Origin: DAOUJW01 sp034421015
GTDB taxonomy: Bacteria; Chloroflexota; Dehalococcoidia; Lucifugimonadales; UBA2985
Length of the DNA: 64,000 nucleotides
Direction of reading: 5' to 3'
NCBI GenBank assembly: GCA_034421015.1
Contig: DAOUKT010000036.1
Coordinates: 1-64,000 of the forward strand
Made by a program: the position numbers and the translations under genes. Below are positions 24,127 to 31,368 of the stretch, piece by piece (positions within the stretch are counted from its first letter, which is position 1; every line of letters starts with the position of its first letter). Under the pieces are notes generated by a model. It had not been told where the DNA came from. It made no database searches and worked only from the letters and a program-made list of their open reading frames with translations.

Positions 24127-27033
24127 ATGCCCCGACAGACTGAACCATCCGCCAACGACGCCACGAGCGACCTGCTCAAGGCCATGCTGCCCCGCAGCAG
24201 CGTGGGCTCCGAAGACACGCAGGTCATTGCCGGTCGCCCGGGGCTGCAGCCCGACATCCTCATCACCGCCCACGACCGCGCGCCCGTCGTCATAGAGGCG
24301 GAGTACATGCCCGCTCATACGGTCGAAGGAGAGGCGAAGGACCGCCTTGGGCTGGAGGTCGCCGCCAGCGGCCGGCCCATCGAGGCTGTCATCGCCCTGA
24401 GATACCCGGAGGACATTCGGGAGGCCCACGACCTCCACGCGGCGCTGTCGTCTGCGCGCCTGTCCTACTGCGTTTTCACCGAGGGCGCGGAGGGCGCGCA
24501 TCGCTTCCCGGAGTCGGGCTGGCTGGACGGCGGCCTTGAGGACCTGGCGGACATGGTTCGCCTCGCATCGGTCCCACAGCGGGCCGTGGACAGGGCAACC
24601 AACGCCCTCCAGGACGGCATCGACGGAGCGGCCAGGCTGCTGGACGAGCTGAGCGAGACTCGCCGGGGCGTGACCGACGCCATCGCCCGCCTGCTGGGCA
24701 TGACCAACGTGCCACAGACCCGCCGCATGGCCTGCGCCATCATCGCCAACGCCCTGGTGTTCCATGAGCGCATTGCCGGGATGCATGAGGGCGTCAAGCC
24801 CCTGGCCGTGGTGTGCGGCGACGGCGTGGACAACCCCAAGGGGGAGACGCTGGCGGCCTGGGATGCGATTCTGGCGATCAACTACTGGGCCATCTTTGCC
24901 ATTGCCAAGGACATCCTGGAGCAGCTGCCATCGGGCGACGCGGCGGCCATTCTGAACAGGCTGCGGGATACGGCCGAGTCTGTGAATGCGACGGGGGTGG
25001 ACAACGCCCACGACCTGACGGGCCGCATCTTCCAGCGACTCATTGCCGACCGCAAGTACCTTGCCACCTTCTACACCCTGCCGGCGTCGGCGGCGCTGCT
25101 GGCCCGGCTGGCCGTCGCCAAAATGGAGGGCGTGGACTGGTCGAGAGCGGAGGCCATAGGCCGTCTGCGAGTCGGGGACTTCGCCTGCGGCACGGGCGCC
25201 CTGCTCTCGGCGGTGTACGAGCAGATAGCCGCCCGCCACGAGCGCGCCGGGGGCGACGCGGCCGCTCTCCACAAGACGATGATGGAGGACGTGCTGTACG
25301 GCTGCGACGTCATGCCCTCCGCCGTCCACATCACCGGCTCAACCCTCTCCGGCCTGGAGCCGTCGGTCATCTTCAACGACTCCCACCTGTACACCATGCC
25401 GTACGGTCGGATGCAGGACGGCAGCGTCAGCATTGGCTCCCTGGAGCTTCTCCAGTCCTCCAACGTCCTGACGCTGATGTACACCAGCAACCCGGCCATG
25501 CGCACCAGCGGCAAGGGCGAGGAGGCTGTCCAGCAGATCCGCGCAGAGGTACAGGACGAGGGCTACGACCTGGTGATAATGAACCCGCCGTTTACAAGAG
25601 CCACGAACCACGCCGGGGCACACTCCGATATTACCAACCCCGCATTTGCGGCCTTTGGGGCTACAAGCGCTGACCAGACGGCTATGGGAGACCGCATAAA
25701 CCGGCTGGGGGACGACACATGCTACCACGGCAACGCGGGCATAGCTTCTGCATTTGCGGCCCTGGGTCACAAGAAGCTGAAGCCCGGCGGTATACTAGCC
25801 CTAGTTTTGCCCTTAGTTGCAACTACAGGACTATCTTGGGAGCGATTTAGGCGGCTGCTATCGAGGCATTACAAGGACACTGAAGTCCTTAGCATAGCTG
25901 CCAGTGGCATCAATGACCTTTCGTTCTCGGCTGATACAGGTTTAGCTGAATGCCTTATTGTTGCCCGTAAACTAAGGACTGAAGAAGAAAGTGTTACAAG
26001 AGGTCGTTTCACATCGCTAAGCCGTCGTCCCAATGGATTCATTCATGCCAGCGAAGCGTCGAAGGGAATAATCAACTCAGGGGAGGTTAGACGCATTGAG
26101 GAAGGACCATATGGAGGTACTTCTCTGACAATAGGGGAAGAGTGGAGTGGAGTCTCTATAAGCAGGCCTTTGGGAGCAGAAGGAGAGAATTGGAGTGCAG
26201 TACGGCTATTCGACAATTCCCTAGCTCAGACAGCTTACGCCCTGTCCCAATCAAGGCTGTGGCTACCGGGCAATGCGGCCTCGTTTGAGTTGAAGACCGC
26301 TTTGCTGGGTGACATCGGAAATCTTGGCCTAGTTCACCGCGACATTACAGGCACAGCCCCTCGAGGCCCCTTTGACAAGGTAGCTCCCAGTCCTACGGCA
26401 ACTTACCCTGCCCTGTGGAGCCACAACGCCAGGCGGGAAAGTCGAATAGTTTGCCTGCCGGACTCACAGCTGATTGTCAGGCCCGGAATGGAGGAGAGGG
26501 CAGCCGAAGTTTGGGAAACCGCCAGTCAGTGTCATCTGAACCTCGGATTCCGTTTCAACACGCAGCCATTGGCAATTGCCTTTACCGATCAACCCAGCAT
26601 AGGCGGCCGTGCCTGGCCGAACGTAAGCCTCAATGTGAGCGAACAGAACATTGCCTTAACACTGTGGGGTAATAGTACGTTGGGTATTCTCTGCTACTGG
26701 TGGAATGCCGGTCGACAAGACGCTGGACGAGGTGACATGACCATACGCTCAGCAGAGTACATACCTGTTCTGGACTTCCGCGTCCTCACCAATGAGCAGC
26801 TACTCATGGCCCAGGCCATCTTCAACGAGTTCCGTGACAAAGAGCTGAAGCCCGCCTACCTCGCCGACGCAGACCCCAACCGCGCCCTCCTGGACCGCCG
26901 CGTCGTCTGCGATCTCCTGGGCTTTGACGAGGAGACCTACGCCGGCGTGAGGCGGCTGGCGGCCAAGTGGTGCGCAGAGCCGTCGGTCCACGGGGGGAAG
27001 GCGCGGCCGGGGGGCTCGGGGCTGGTGGTGTAG
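24127..27033 (+). CDS. Single-chain N6-adenine DNA methyltransferase / restriction-modification protein
   Basis: This 968-aa protein appears to combine nuclease-like, methylase and target-recognition parts in one chain. Motif I is DFACGTGALL (351-360), the catalytic motif IV is NPPF (486-489), and TFYTLP (about 314-319) is the usual lead-in of type I/IIG methylases. Near the N-terminus, PDILIT (42-47) and VVIEAEY (54-60) could be the Asp and Glu-X-Glu/Lys parts of a PD-(D/E)xK nuclease; this is tentative. The region from about residue 550 to 880 should hold target recognition. Codon use changes to a much lower GC there (about 25.78-26.76 kb) and then reverts, as if the specificity segment had been swapped in. 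It stands alone without HsdR/HsdS genes. The tail sequence of this gene is repeated downstream. Confidence 0.82.
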   Translation: MPRQTEPSANDATSDLLKAMLPRSSVGSEDTQVIAGRPGLQPDILITAHDRAPVVIEAEYMPAHTVEGEAKDRLGLEVAASGRPIEAVIALRYPEDIREAHDLHAALSSARLSYCVFTEGAEGAHRFPESGWLDGGLEDLADMVRLASVPQRAVDRATNALQDGIDGAARLLDELSETRRGVTDAIARLLGMTNVPQTRRMACAIIANALVFHERIAGMHEGVKPLAVVCGDGVDNPKGETLAAWDAILAINYWAIFAIAKDILEQLPSGDAAAILNRLRDTAESVNATGVDNAHDLTGRIFQRLIADRKYLATFYTLPASAALLARLAVAKMEGVDWSRAEAIGRLRVGDFACGTGALLSAVYEQIAARHERAGGDAAALHKTMMEDVLYGCDVMPSAVHITGSTLSGLEPSVIFNDSHLYTMPYGRMQDGSVSIGSLELLQSSNVLTLMYTSNPAMRTSGKGEEAVQQIRAEVQDEGYDLVIMNPPFTRATNHAGAHSDITNPAFAAFGATSADQTAMGDRINRLGDDTCYHGNAGIASAFAALGHKKLKPGGILALVLPLVATTGLSWERFRRLLSRHYKDTEVLSIAASGINDLSFSADTGLAECLIVARKLRTEEESVTRGRFTSLSRRPNGFIHASEASKGIINSGEVRRIEEGPYGGTSLTIGEEWSGVSISRPLGAEGENWSAVRLFDNSLAQTAYALSQSRLWLPGNAASFELKTALLGDIGNLGLVHRDITGTAPRGPFDKVAPSPTATYPALWSHNARRESRIVCLPDSQLIVRPGMEERAAEVWETASQCHLNLGFRFNTQPLAIAFTDQPSIGGRAWPNVSLNVSEQNIALTLWGNSTLGILCYWWNAGRQDAGRGDMTIRSAEYIPVLDFRVLTNEQLLMAQAIFNEFRDKELKPAYLADADPNRALLDRRVVCDLLGFDEETYAGVRRLAAKWCAEPSVHGGKARPGGSGLVV

Positions 27034-27075
27034 GACGCGCAACCATGCCTGCGTAGGCAGGCATCCACGCCCCCG
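26971..27075 (+). repeat. Methylase-tail direct repeat, copy 1 (gene end plus CATGCCTGCG palindrome)
   Basis: The first 61 bp (26971-27031) encode the last codons of the methylase and recur with about two mismatches at 29410-29470. The whole stretch, including the following ATGCCTGCGTAGGCAGGCAT palindrome (from 27044), recurs in diverged form at 30214-30312. A second palindrome of the ATTCCGG type follows at 27083-27108. Confidence 0.75.
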
Positions 27076-27167
27076 TCTCCCCTGGATTCCGGCTTTCGCC
27101 GGAATGACGATTATTCAGAGGTTTCCCAACACCATTGCGCCAAGACCTAATGTGCTATAATGATGAT

Positions 27168-27641
27168 ATGTTCTATTGGCTAACAGAAAAACAACTGGGC
27201 TTCGTTTGGCGTATTTTGAAGTTGCTACGCCTAGAAGTCTGGCTCTTACCTTGGGCCATAGTGCTCTTCTGCGCTGCGCTACTCAGTTATGAAGGATCTC
27301 TAGCCGGTCTCCCAGGGTATGAGATTGCTGCACGATTTGTTCTTGACGTATTTGCCCCAATCTTTTTGTTGCAATTCAAAATGCTAGTAGTGGTGTACGC
27401 CATTCACGCTTTGTGGTTACTGATCGGTCGCGACCAGATTGAGATACTTGCGTGCTATCTGAGCGTCAGTATTCACTCCAACATATCACAGTTAATCCGT
27501 CTCTGGTCATCACTATGGTCACAAATGAGCGCGTTAGTTCATCTCTTCGCGAGTACGCTCATCCTGTGGAGAATCCAACTGGCCCGGATGGTGACTCCAC
27601 AGACAGGACATGTTGCTGGTTTATCCCCGCAACTGGAATGA
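27168..27641 (+). CDS. Small low-GC membrane protein, possibly frameshifted
   Basis: The reading frame of about 157 aa starts MFYWLTEKQLGFVWRI and shows hydrophobic segments near residues 25-43 and 65-90. I recognise no family. Codon use is AT-richer than in the surroundings. TATAAT at 27156-27161 lies just before the ATG at 27168, so the message may be nearly leaderless or the true start may be elsewhere. After about residue 95 the protein loses a coherent look, while another frame (27452-27664) reads a hydrophilic tail, so a frameshift near 27440 is possible. It lies in a segment flanked by direct repeats. Confidence 0.45.
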   Translation: MFYWLTEKQLGFVWRILKLLRLEVWLLPWAIVLFCAALLSYEGSLAGLPGYEIAARFVLDVFAPIFLLQFKMLVVVYAIHALWLLIGRDQIEILACYLSVSIHSNISQLIRLWSSLWSQMSALVHLFASTLILWRIQLARMVTPQTGHVAGLSPQLE

Positions 27642-27724
27642 CCCGCCACCTTCTCCAACGGTAGAAGTCATTTACCAATACGCGTCTGGTGCAATGCCGT
27701 GACGCAGAAGGAGAAGGAAATTCC

Positions 27725-27919
27725 ATGAATTCCTTTTTGAGTATAATAGGCATTGGATTCGGCCTTGCTTTCTTGTGGGTCGTGTTTTGGGCTTTCTTTG
27801 TCCCGGAGGTAACGCCCATTCTGACCTGGTCGGGGTATGAAGCACTGACAGCCCCGTTGTTCGTTGTTGGATGCTTTGGAGGTGCAGTGGGGTGGGCTTG
27901 GTACAACTTGGTAAAATAA
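27725..27919 (+). CDS. Small two-helix membrane protein
   Basis: This 64-aa protein starts at ATG 27725 with GAAGGA about 10 bp upstream. It is almost entirely hydrophobic, with helices at about residues 4-24 and 37-60 and aromatic-rich ends (WVVFWAFF). I recognise no family. It is AT-richer than the host background and sits in the repeat-flanked accessory segment, followed 26 bp later by a perfect 15-bp hairpin. Such tiny membrane proteins can be effectors in defence modules or type I toxins, but nothing here proves it. Confidence 0.55.
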   Translation: MNSFLSIIGIGFGLAFLWVVFWAFFVPEVTPILTWSGYEALTAPLFVVGCFGGAVGWAWYNLVK

Positions 27920-27945
27920 GTAAACAATAGACAACGCAAAAACCA

Positions 27946-27982
27946 CGGGCACAACGGCTTTGTGAAGAAGCCGTTGTGCCCG
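27946..27982 (-). terminator. Perfect 15-bp hairpin, terminator-like on the minus strand
   Basis: The arms CGGGCACAACGGCTT (27946-27960) and AAGCCGTTGTGCCCG (27968-27982) pair perfectly around a 7-nt loop. The T-rich run (TGGTTTTTGCG) follows the stem only when read on the minus strand, although neighbouring genes are on the plus strand. As a plus-strand structure it may still end or protect the upstream message. Confidence 0.6.
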
Positions 27983-28033
27983 TAGGACATGAGAATCTGG
28001 GATCGGAATCTGCAATAAAGAGGCAAGCACATC

Positions 28034-28390
28034 ATGGGAACATTCACCTGGCCGCTGCGCATCTCCAGCATGGACGGCCAACAGAGCCTGGACATAGAAG
28101 CAACGGTCGACACAGGGGCCTTCTACACAATGCTGCCCGCTCGCCTGCTGCGAGAGCTGGGAATCGAGCCTGTGGCTAAGCGCATGTTCCTGGTGGCTGA
28201 CGGGCGCAGGGTTGAGATGGAGTACGGTCGGGCGTGGGCCACGGTGGACGGGGAGAGCGAGGTTACCATCGTGGCCTTTGGGGAAGACAATGCTCCACCC
28301 GTGCTGGGGGCCTACACCCTGGAGGGGTTGGCTCTTGCGGTGGACCCATCCTCACAACGGCTGGTCCCCGCCAATCTCATAATGTACTAG
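28034..28390 (+). CDS. Small retropepsin-like aspartyl protease family protein (copy 2)
   Basis: The 118-aa paralogue of the gene at 1734-2090 has the same length, an identical beginning (MGTFTWPLRISSMDGQQ versus DDQQ), the active-site segment VDTGAFYTMLP, and the same ending (LAVDPSSQRL...NLIMY). Differences cluster around residues 48-60 and 75-90. Retropepsin-like domains of this size need to dimerise for activity. A conventional ribosome site is weak (AAGAGG about 15 bp upstream). A module of an unknown protein plus a PIN toxin follows on the same strand, echoing the VapBC neighbour of copy 1. Confidence 0.75.
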   Translation: MGTFTWPLRISSMDGQQSLDIEATVDTGAFYTMLPARLLRELGIEPVAKRMFLVADGRRVEMEYGRAWATVDGESEVTIVAFGEDNAPPVLGAYTLEGLALAVDPSSQRLVPANLIMY

Positions 28391-28398
28391 GGGCCAAA

Positions 28399-28432
28399 GG
28401 GCGCGGGGCTGGTGGCGTGAGGGGGCGTCCGT
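28399..28432 (+). repeat. Methylase-tail direct repeat, partial copy
   Basis: GGGGCTGGTGGCGTGAGGGG followed by GCGTCCG matches the 3' part of the copy at 29410-29480 nearly exactly. It begins just after the retropepsin-like gene. The rest of the gap to 28545 shows no gene. Confidence 0.6.
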
Positions 28433-28544
28433 CTGTTTACAAGGGCAATGGCTTGGGCTTATGATCTGAATCTACGCAGGGAAGCGGCTGAAGTTTAGAC
28501 GCCATCCATTCTCAGGCATACAGGGAAAGCTGGGGGTTAGGCCA

Positions 28545-28973
28545 ATGGACGAAAACGGCGCTCAAAGTTTCTACGTCACATACAAGGACGGCTTTTTCAA
28601 AGCGTTCGCATACAACGCTGATAGGGGAGTATACACACTGAGAGAAGTTGACCGTGGGCTGGAAGAGTTGCTGCGTAAGTGTAAAGATGCCGGGTTTAAT
28701 CACCTGGAAGCTCTGACAGACGAGGCCATTGATGTAGTTTATGAATGGTTGATAAAAGCCAAGCCTGTTATGGATTATGTCGAGGGCTTGTGGGAAGGCG
28801 AAAGCAGCGCGCGCGGCAGGATGGGATTCCGGCTTTCAAAGCAGGAGGAGGCGGATGCTAAAGCGGCTCAGAGGGCAGATCTGGAACGTTACGGCATCAA
28901 ACCCATCCCGTCCGGCGACTACGTGGTCTCCAACGAATTGGTGAACAAGATCCGGGACGAGCTTGGGATCTGA
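28545..28973 (+). CDS. Uncharacterised soluble protein, candidate antitoxin of the following PIN gene
   Basis: This 142-aa soluble protein starts MDENGAQSFYVTYKDGFF. It has predicted mixed alpha/beta structure, with a charged helical stretch (SKQEEADAKAAQRADLERYG) near residues 98-117 and a short C-terminal helix. I do not recognise the family. It ends 3 bp before the start of a PIN-domain gene, the classical position of an antitoxin. It is longer than VapB proteins and shows no evident DNA-binding motif, so this role is an inference from position only. Confidence 0.6.
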   Translation: MDENGAQSFYVTYKDGFFKAFAYNADRGVYTLREVDRGLEELLRKCKDAGFNHLEALTDEAIDVVYEWLIKAKPVMDYVEGLWEGESSARGRMGFRLSKQEEADAKAAQRADLERYGIKPIPSGDYVVSNELVNKIRDELGI

Positions 28974-28976
28974 CAT

Positions 28977-29405
28977 TTGCTGTCGCTCTATGACGTAAGC
29001 GCGCTGATAGCTCTGCTGGACGAGAATCACCCTGCTCACGATGCGGTGTACCAGTGGTTCAACCGCAACATTGAACAGGGATGGGCTTCTTGCCCGTTGA
29101 CGCAGAACGGTTTCTTGCGCATCTTGTCACAATCCAGCTACCCGCGCCCGCTGAGCCTCACCGAGGCTTACGAGCGGTTGCAGGCATCTACGTCTACCTC
29201 ATACCACCAGTTCATTGCCGACGATATCAGTCTGCTCGACGATACGCTAGTGCGATACAATGACCTGTACAGCTACCGGCAGATAACGGACGTCTATCTG
29301 CTGGCCTTGGCGGTGGCTCACGGCGCTCGTCTGGTAACGCTGGACGCCCACATTCCTCTCGGCGGTGTCTACGGCGCTAACGAAGACCATTTAGTCGTAA
29401 TTTAG
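28977..29405 (+). CDS. PIN-domain ribonuclease toxin (VapC-like)
   Basis: This 142-aa PIN protein begins MLSLYDVSALIALLDENHPAH, with the first metal-binding Asp at residue 6. It continues with WASCPLTQNGFLRIL, and ends with the acidic pair region YRQITDVYLLALAVAHGARLVTLD. The pattern matches the TA-associated VapC group that includes the ...THVYLLGLA-type C-terminus. The start is a TTG at 28977, 3 bp after the preceding stop, implying translational coupling. RNA cleavage is the known family activity; the target is unknown. Confidence 0.85.
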   Translation: MLSLYDVSALIALLDENHPAHDAVYQWFNRNIEQGWASCPLTQNGFLRILSQSSYPRPLSLTEAYERLQASTSTSYHQFIADDISLLDDTLVRYNDLYSYRQITDVYLLALAVAHGARLVTLDAHIPLGGVYGANEDHLVVI

Positions 29406-29409
29406 GCCA

Positions 29410-29480
29410 TGCGCAGAGCCGTCGGTCCACGGCGGGAAGGCGCGGCCTGGGGGCTCGGGGCTGGTGGTGTGAGGGGGCGT
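29410..29480 (+). repeat. Methylase-tail direct repeat, copy 2
   Basis: 61 bp (29410-29470) match 26971-27031 with about two substitutions, starting TGCGCAGAGCCGTCGG and ending GGGGCTGGTGGTGT. It lies just after the PIN gene stop and is out of any gene context here, so it is a duplicated fragment of the methylase 3' end. Confidence 0.8.
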
Positions 29481-29532
29481 CCGCGCAAGCCGCGTTAACG
29501 GCGGGCTTCCGCCAACCGGCGGCGGGCTCAGG

Positions 29533-29646
29533 ATGAGCGGACATATACTGTCACCTGTCACCGTGTTGGAGGCGCCGGCGACGGTGGCGTCGGCCGTGGT
29601 GAAGGCGCCGGCCGTGGTGGAGGCGGAGGCGCGGGTCGTGGAGTAG
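29533..29646 (+). CDS. Doubtful short Ala/Val-rich reading frame
   Basis: A 37-aa frame begins MSGHILSPVTVLEAPATVAS and continues in repeated Val-Val-x-Ala-Pro units before its stop at 29644. The GC-rich codon pattern looks like coding sequence of the host genome, but there is no convincing ribosome site and it may be a fragment of a longer lost gene. The stretch 29481-29675 otherwise holds only GC-rich imperfect repeats. Confidence 0.25.
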   Translation: MSGHILSPVTVLEAPATVASAVVKAPAVVEAEARVVE

Positions 29647-29675
29647 CAGGCGGCGCGGAACCGGAACGCTCGCCG

Positions 29676-30170
29676 TCACGCTGCTGCGAATTTTTGGGGT
29701 ATGAAGGCATACGCCTCTTTTTCGCACTGATCATTCAGCGAATGATCAATAGAAATGTGATAGCCAACGGCAACCCTGGCCTGCCGCCATTGCAGTGCGT
29801 TCACCTCTTCCTGCGTAGCGTCAACGTACCATAGCTGCTCCCACTCTATGGCAAGAGCTTGATACTGAGCGCAAAACAGACCCGCGGCCGCGGCCTTGCC
29901 GGCGTAATCACCTACGTAAAGCCACGCCGACAAACAAGCTGCAAGAAACATTGCGGCTACGGATACACCGGCCGGCATTTCAGAAAGAAGGGAACCCATA
30001 GCTCCCGATGCCGACACGATCAAGAGAAACGTGAATATCCGAAATCGCCACCTGAGCTTGTCCTCCAGGCGTTGGAAGTACCGCGCCAACCTGTCCGTTG
30101 CCAAAAGGCCATTCCAGATTTGCGTAGTCACTGCACTTCTCCTGCTTTTGATATACTCATATCCTTGCAC
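29676..30170 (-). CDS. SLATT-like two-helix membrane protein
   Basis: This 164-aa protein has an N-terminal amphipathic helix with RLARYFQRLEDKLRWRFRIF. Two close membrane helices follow (about residues 45-62 and 68-86), and then a soluble helical region with EEVNALQWRQARVAVGYH. This layout matches the SLATT superfamily, predicted membrane-perforating effectors of nucleotide-signalling defence systems, but I see no adjacent nucleotidyltransferase or SLOG sensor gene. It lies alone on the minus strand between two methylase-tail repeats. The family call is tentative and the toxin role is inference. Confidence 0.5.
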   Translation of the reverse strand: MQGYEYIKSRRSAVTTQIWNGLLATDRLARYFQRLEDKLRWRFRIFTFLLIVSASGAMGSLLSEMPAGVSVAAMFLAACLSAWLYVGDYAGKAAAAGLFCAQYQALAIEWEQLWYVDATQEEVNALQWRQARVAVGYHISIDHSLNDQCEKEAYAFIPQKFAAA

Positions 30171-30213
30171 TAAGCGCTGAGGCTGTCAACAATTGTCAGA
30201 TGCTGGCAGAGGC

Positions 30214-30312
30214 GCCTAGAGCCGTCGGCGCACGGCGGGAATGCGCGGCCGGGGGGCGCGGGGACGGTGGTTTGAGGGCGCGAACCCATGCCTGCGTAGG
30301 CAGGCATCCAGG
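30214..30312 (+). repeat. Methylase-tail direct repeat, copy 3
   Basis: This diverged copy of 26971-27075 runs from AGAGCCGTCGG through GCGCGGCCGGGGGGC to the ATGCCTGCGTAGGCAGGCAT palindrome. It delimits the right side of the accessory segment. A further TGGATTCCTGCCTGCGCAG hairpin follows at about 30343-30366. Confidence 0.7.
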
Positions 30313-30516
30313 GGCGGTGGGTGTTGCCCGATCGGACCACTGTGGATTCCTGCCTGCGCAGAAATGGAGATGAGCCGGTCTTCTGTAATGCCTTGGCTTC
30401 CAATAGTGGAAGTATTGTCCATTTGGGTATATACTATGGCATCAAAGGGGTAGCCGTGTGTCTGAGCATCCTATCCCAAAATATAGCGTTGCTGGGCACC
30501 CAGCTGGAGGAGAAGC

Positions 30517-30822
30517 TTGAGGATATATGTAGGAAACTTGCCGTACGAATCCACGGAAGAGGACCTGGTGGAGGCCTTCTCCGCCCATGGAGAGGTCGAA
30601 TCTGTCACCGTCATCCGGGACAGGGACACCGGCCGCTCTAAGGGGTTCGCATTTGTGGAGATGCCAACCAATGCGGAGGCCCAGGCGGCCATCACGGCCT
30701 TCAACGGGCAGGAGTTCAATCGACGCACCCTGACCGTCAACGAAGCCAGGCCCAGGGCCGAGCGCAGCTTTGGCGGCGGCGGTGGTCGTGGGGGCGGAGG
30801 CATGGGCGGACAGCGCTGGTAG
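30517..30822 (+). CDS. Glycine-rich RRM RNA-binding protein
   Basis: This 101-aa protein has one RNA-recognition motif (residues 1-80). RNP2 is RIYVGNLPY (2-10) and RNP1 is KGFAFVEM, followed by a Gly-rich tail (GGGGGRGGGGMGGQ) like cyanobacterial Rbp and plant GRP proteins. Such small RRM proteins bind single-stranded RNA and are often cold-induced. The start is TTG at 30517, fixed by GGAGG at 30506-30510 and by the family N-terminus. It is a compact gene followed 38 bp later by ybeY. Confidence 0.92.
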   Translation: MRIYVGNLPYESTEEDLVEAFSAHGEVESVTVIRDRDTGRSKGFAFVEMPTNAEAQAAITAFNGQEFNRRTLTVNEARPRAERSFGGGGGRGGGGMGGQRW

Positions 30823-30860
30823 TCCGACCAGCCACCTTCTGACGCGGCGGAGGAAGTCTG

Positions 30861-31355
30861 TTGGAGTCCGCCTCCATACGGGAGATAGACGTCCAGGTCT
30901 TCCCGGCCTTCACCGGAAGGGTAGCAAAATCGTGGCTGAGGATGGTGGCGGGGGAGACTCTCGAGTCCGAAGACCCGGACGGGTCGTCCGCCATCAGCCT
31001 CGTCATAGCCGACGATGATACCCTGAGACGGCTCAACCTGGAGTTCCGCGGGCTGGACGAGACCACGGACGTGCTCGCCTTTCCCCTGGAGGAGCCGGGC
31101 CGCGACCAAGGCCCGGCGGACGGGGTTTTCCCCGACTTTCCGGGCGAGGCGGCGCCAATGGGGGAGATTGTGATTTCCTATCCCCAGGCCAAGCGGCAGG
31201 CCCGGCAGGCGAAGAAACCCCTGAGGTCGGAGCTTGCCCTGCTGGTTGTCCACGGCGTCCTGCACCTGCTGGGATACGACCATGCAGAGCCGGAGGAGGA
31301 GAGGGCGATGTGGGCCAGGCAAGACGGGGTGTTGTCGAACATCGCCCTGAAGTAG
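30861..31355 (+). CDS. ybeY: Endoribonuclease YbeY (16S rRNA maturation)
   Basis: This 164-aa zinc-dependent enzyme acts in 3'-end processing of 16S rRNA and ribosome quality control. The metal site HGVLHLLGYDH is intact near the C-terminus, and TDVLAFPLEEP is the family's central motif. A roughly 20-residue insert relative to short homologues lies around PGRDQGPADGVFPDFP. The start is a TTG at 30861 with GGAGGAAG just upstream. It is followed by dnaX after 13 bp. Confidence 0.93.
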   Translation: MESASIREIDVQVFPAFTGRVAKSWLRMVAGETLESEDPDGSSAISLVIADDDTLRRLNLEFRGLDETTDVLAFPLEEPGRDQGPADGVFPDFPGEAAPMGEIVISYPQAKRQARQAKKPLRSELALLVVHGVLHLLGYDHAEPEEERAMWARQDGVLSNIALK

Positions 31356-31368
31356 GAGCGTAGTTGTC

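Noticed and set aside
29481..29675. GC-rich imperfect repeats suggesting a CRISPR-like or tandem array
   Set aside because: Units are irregular in length and sequence, with no constant repeat-spacer pattern.
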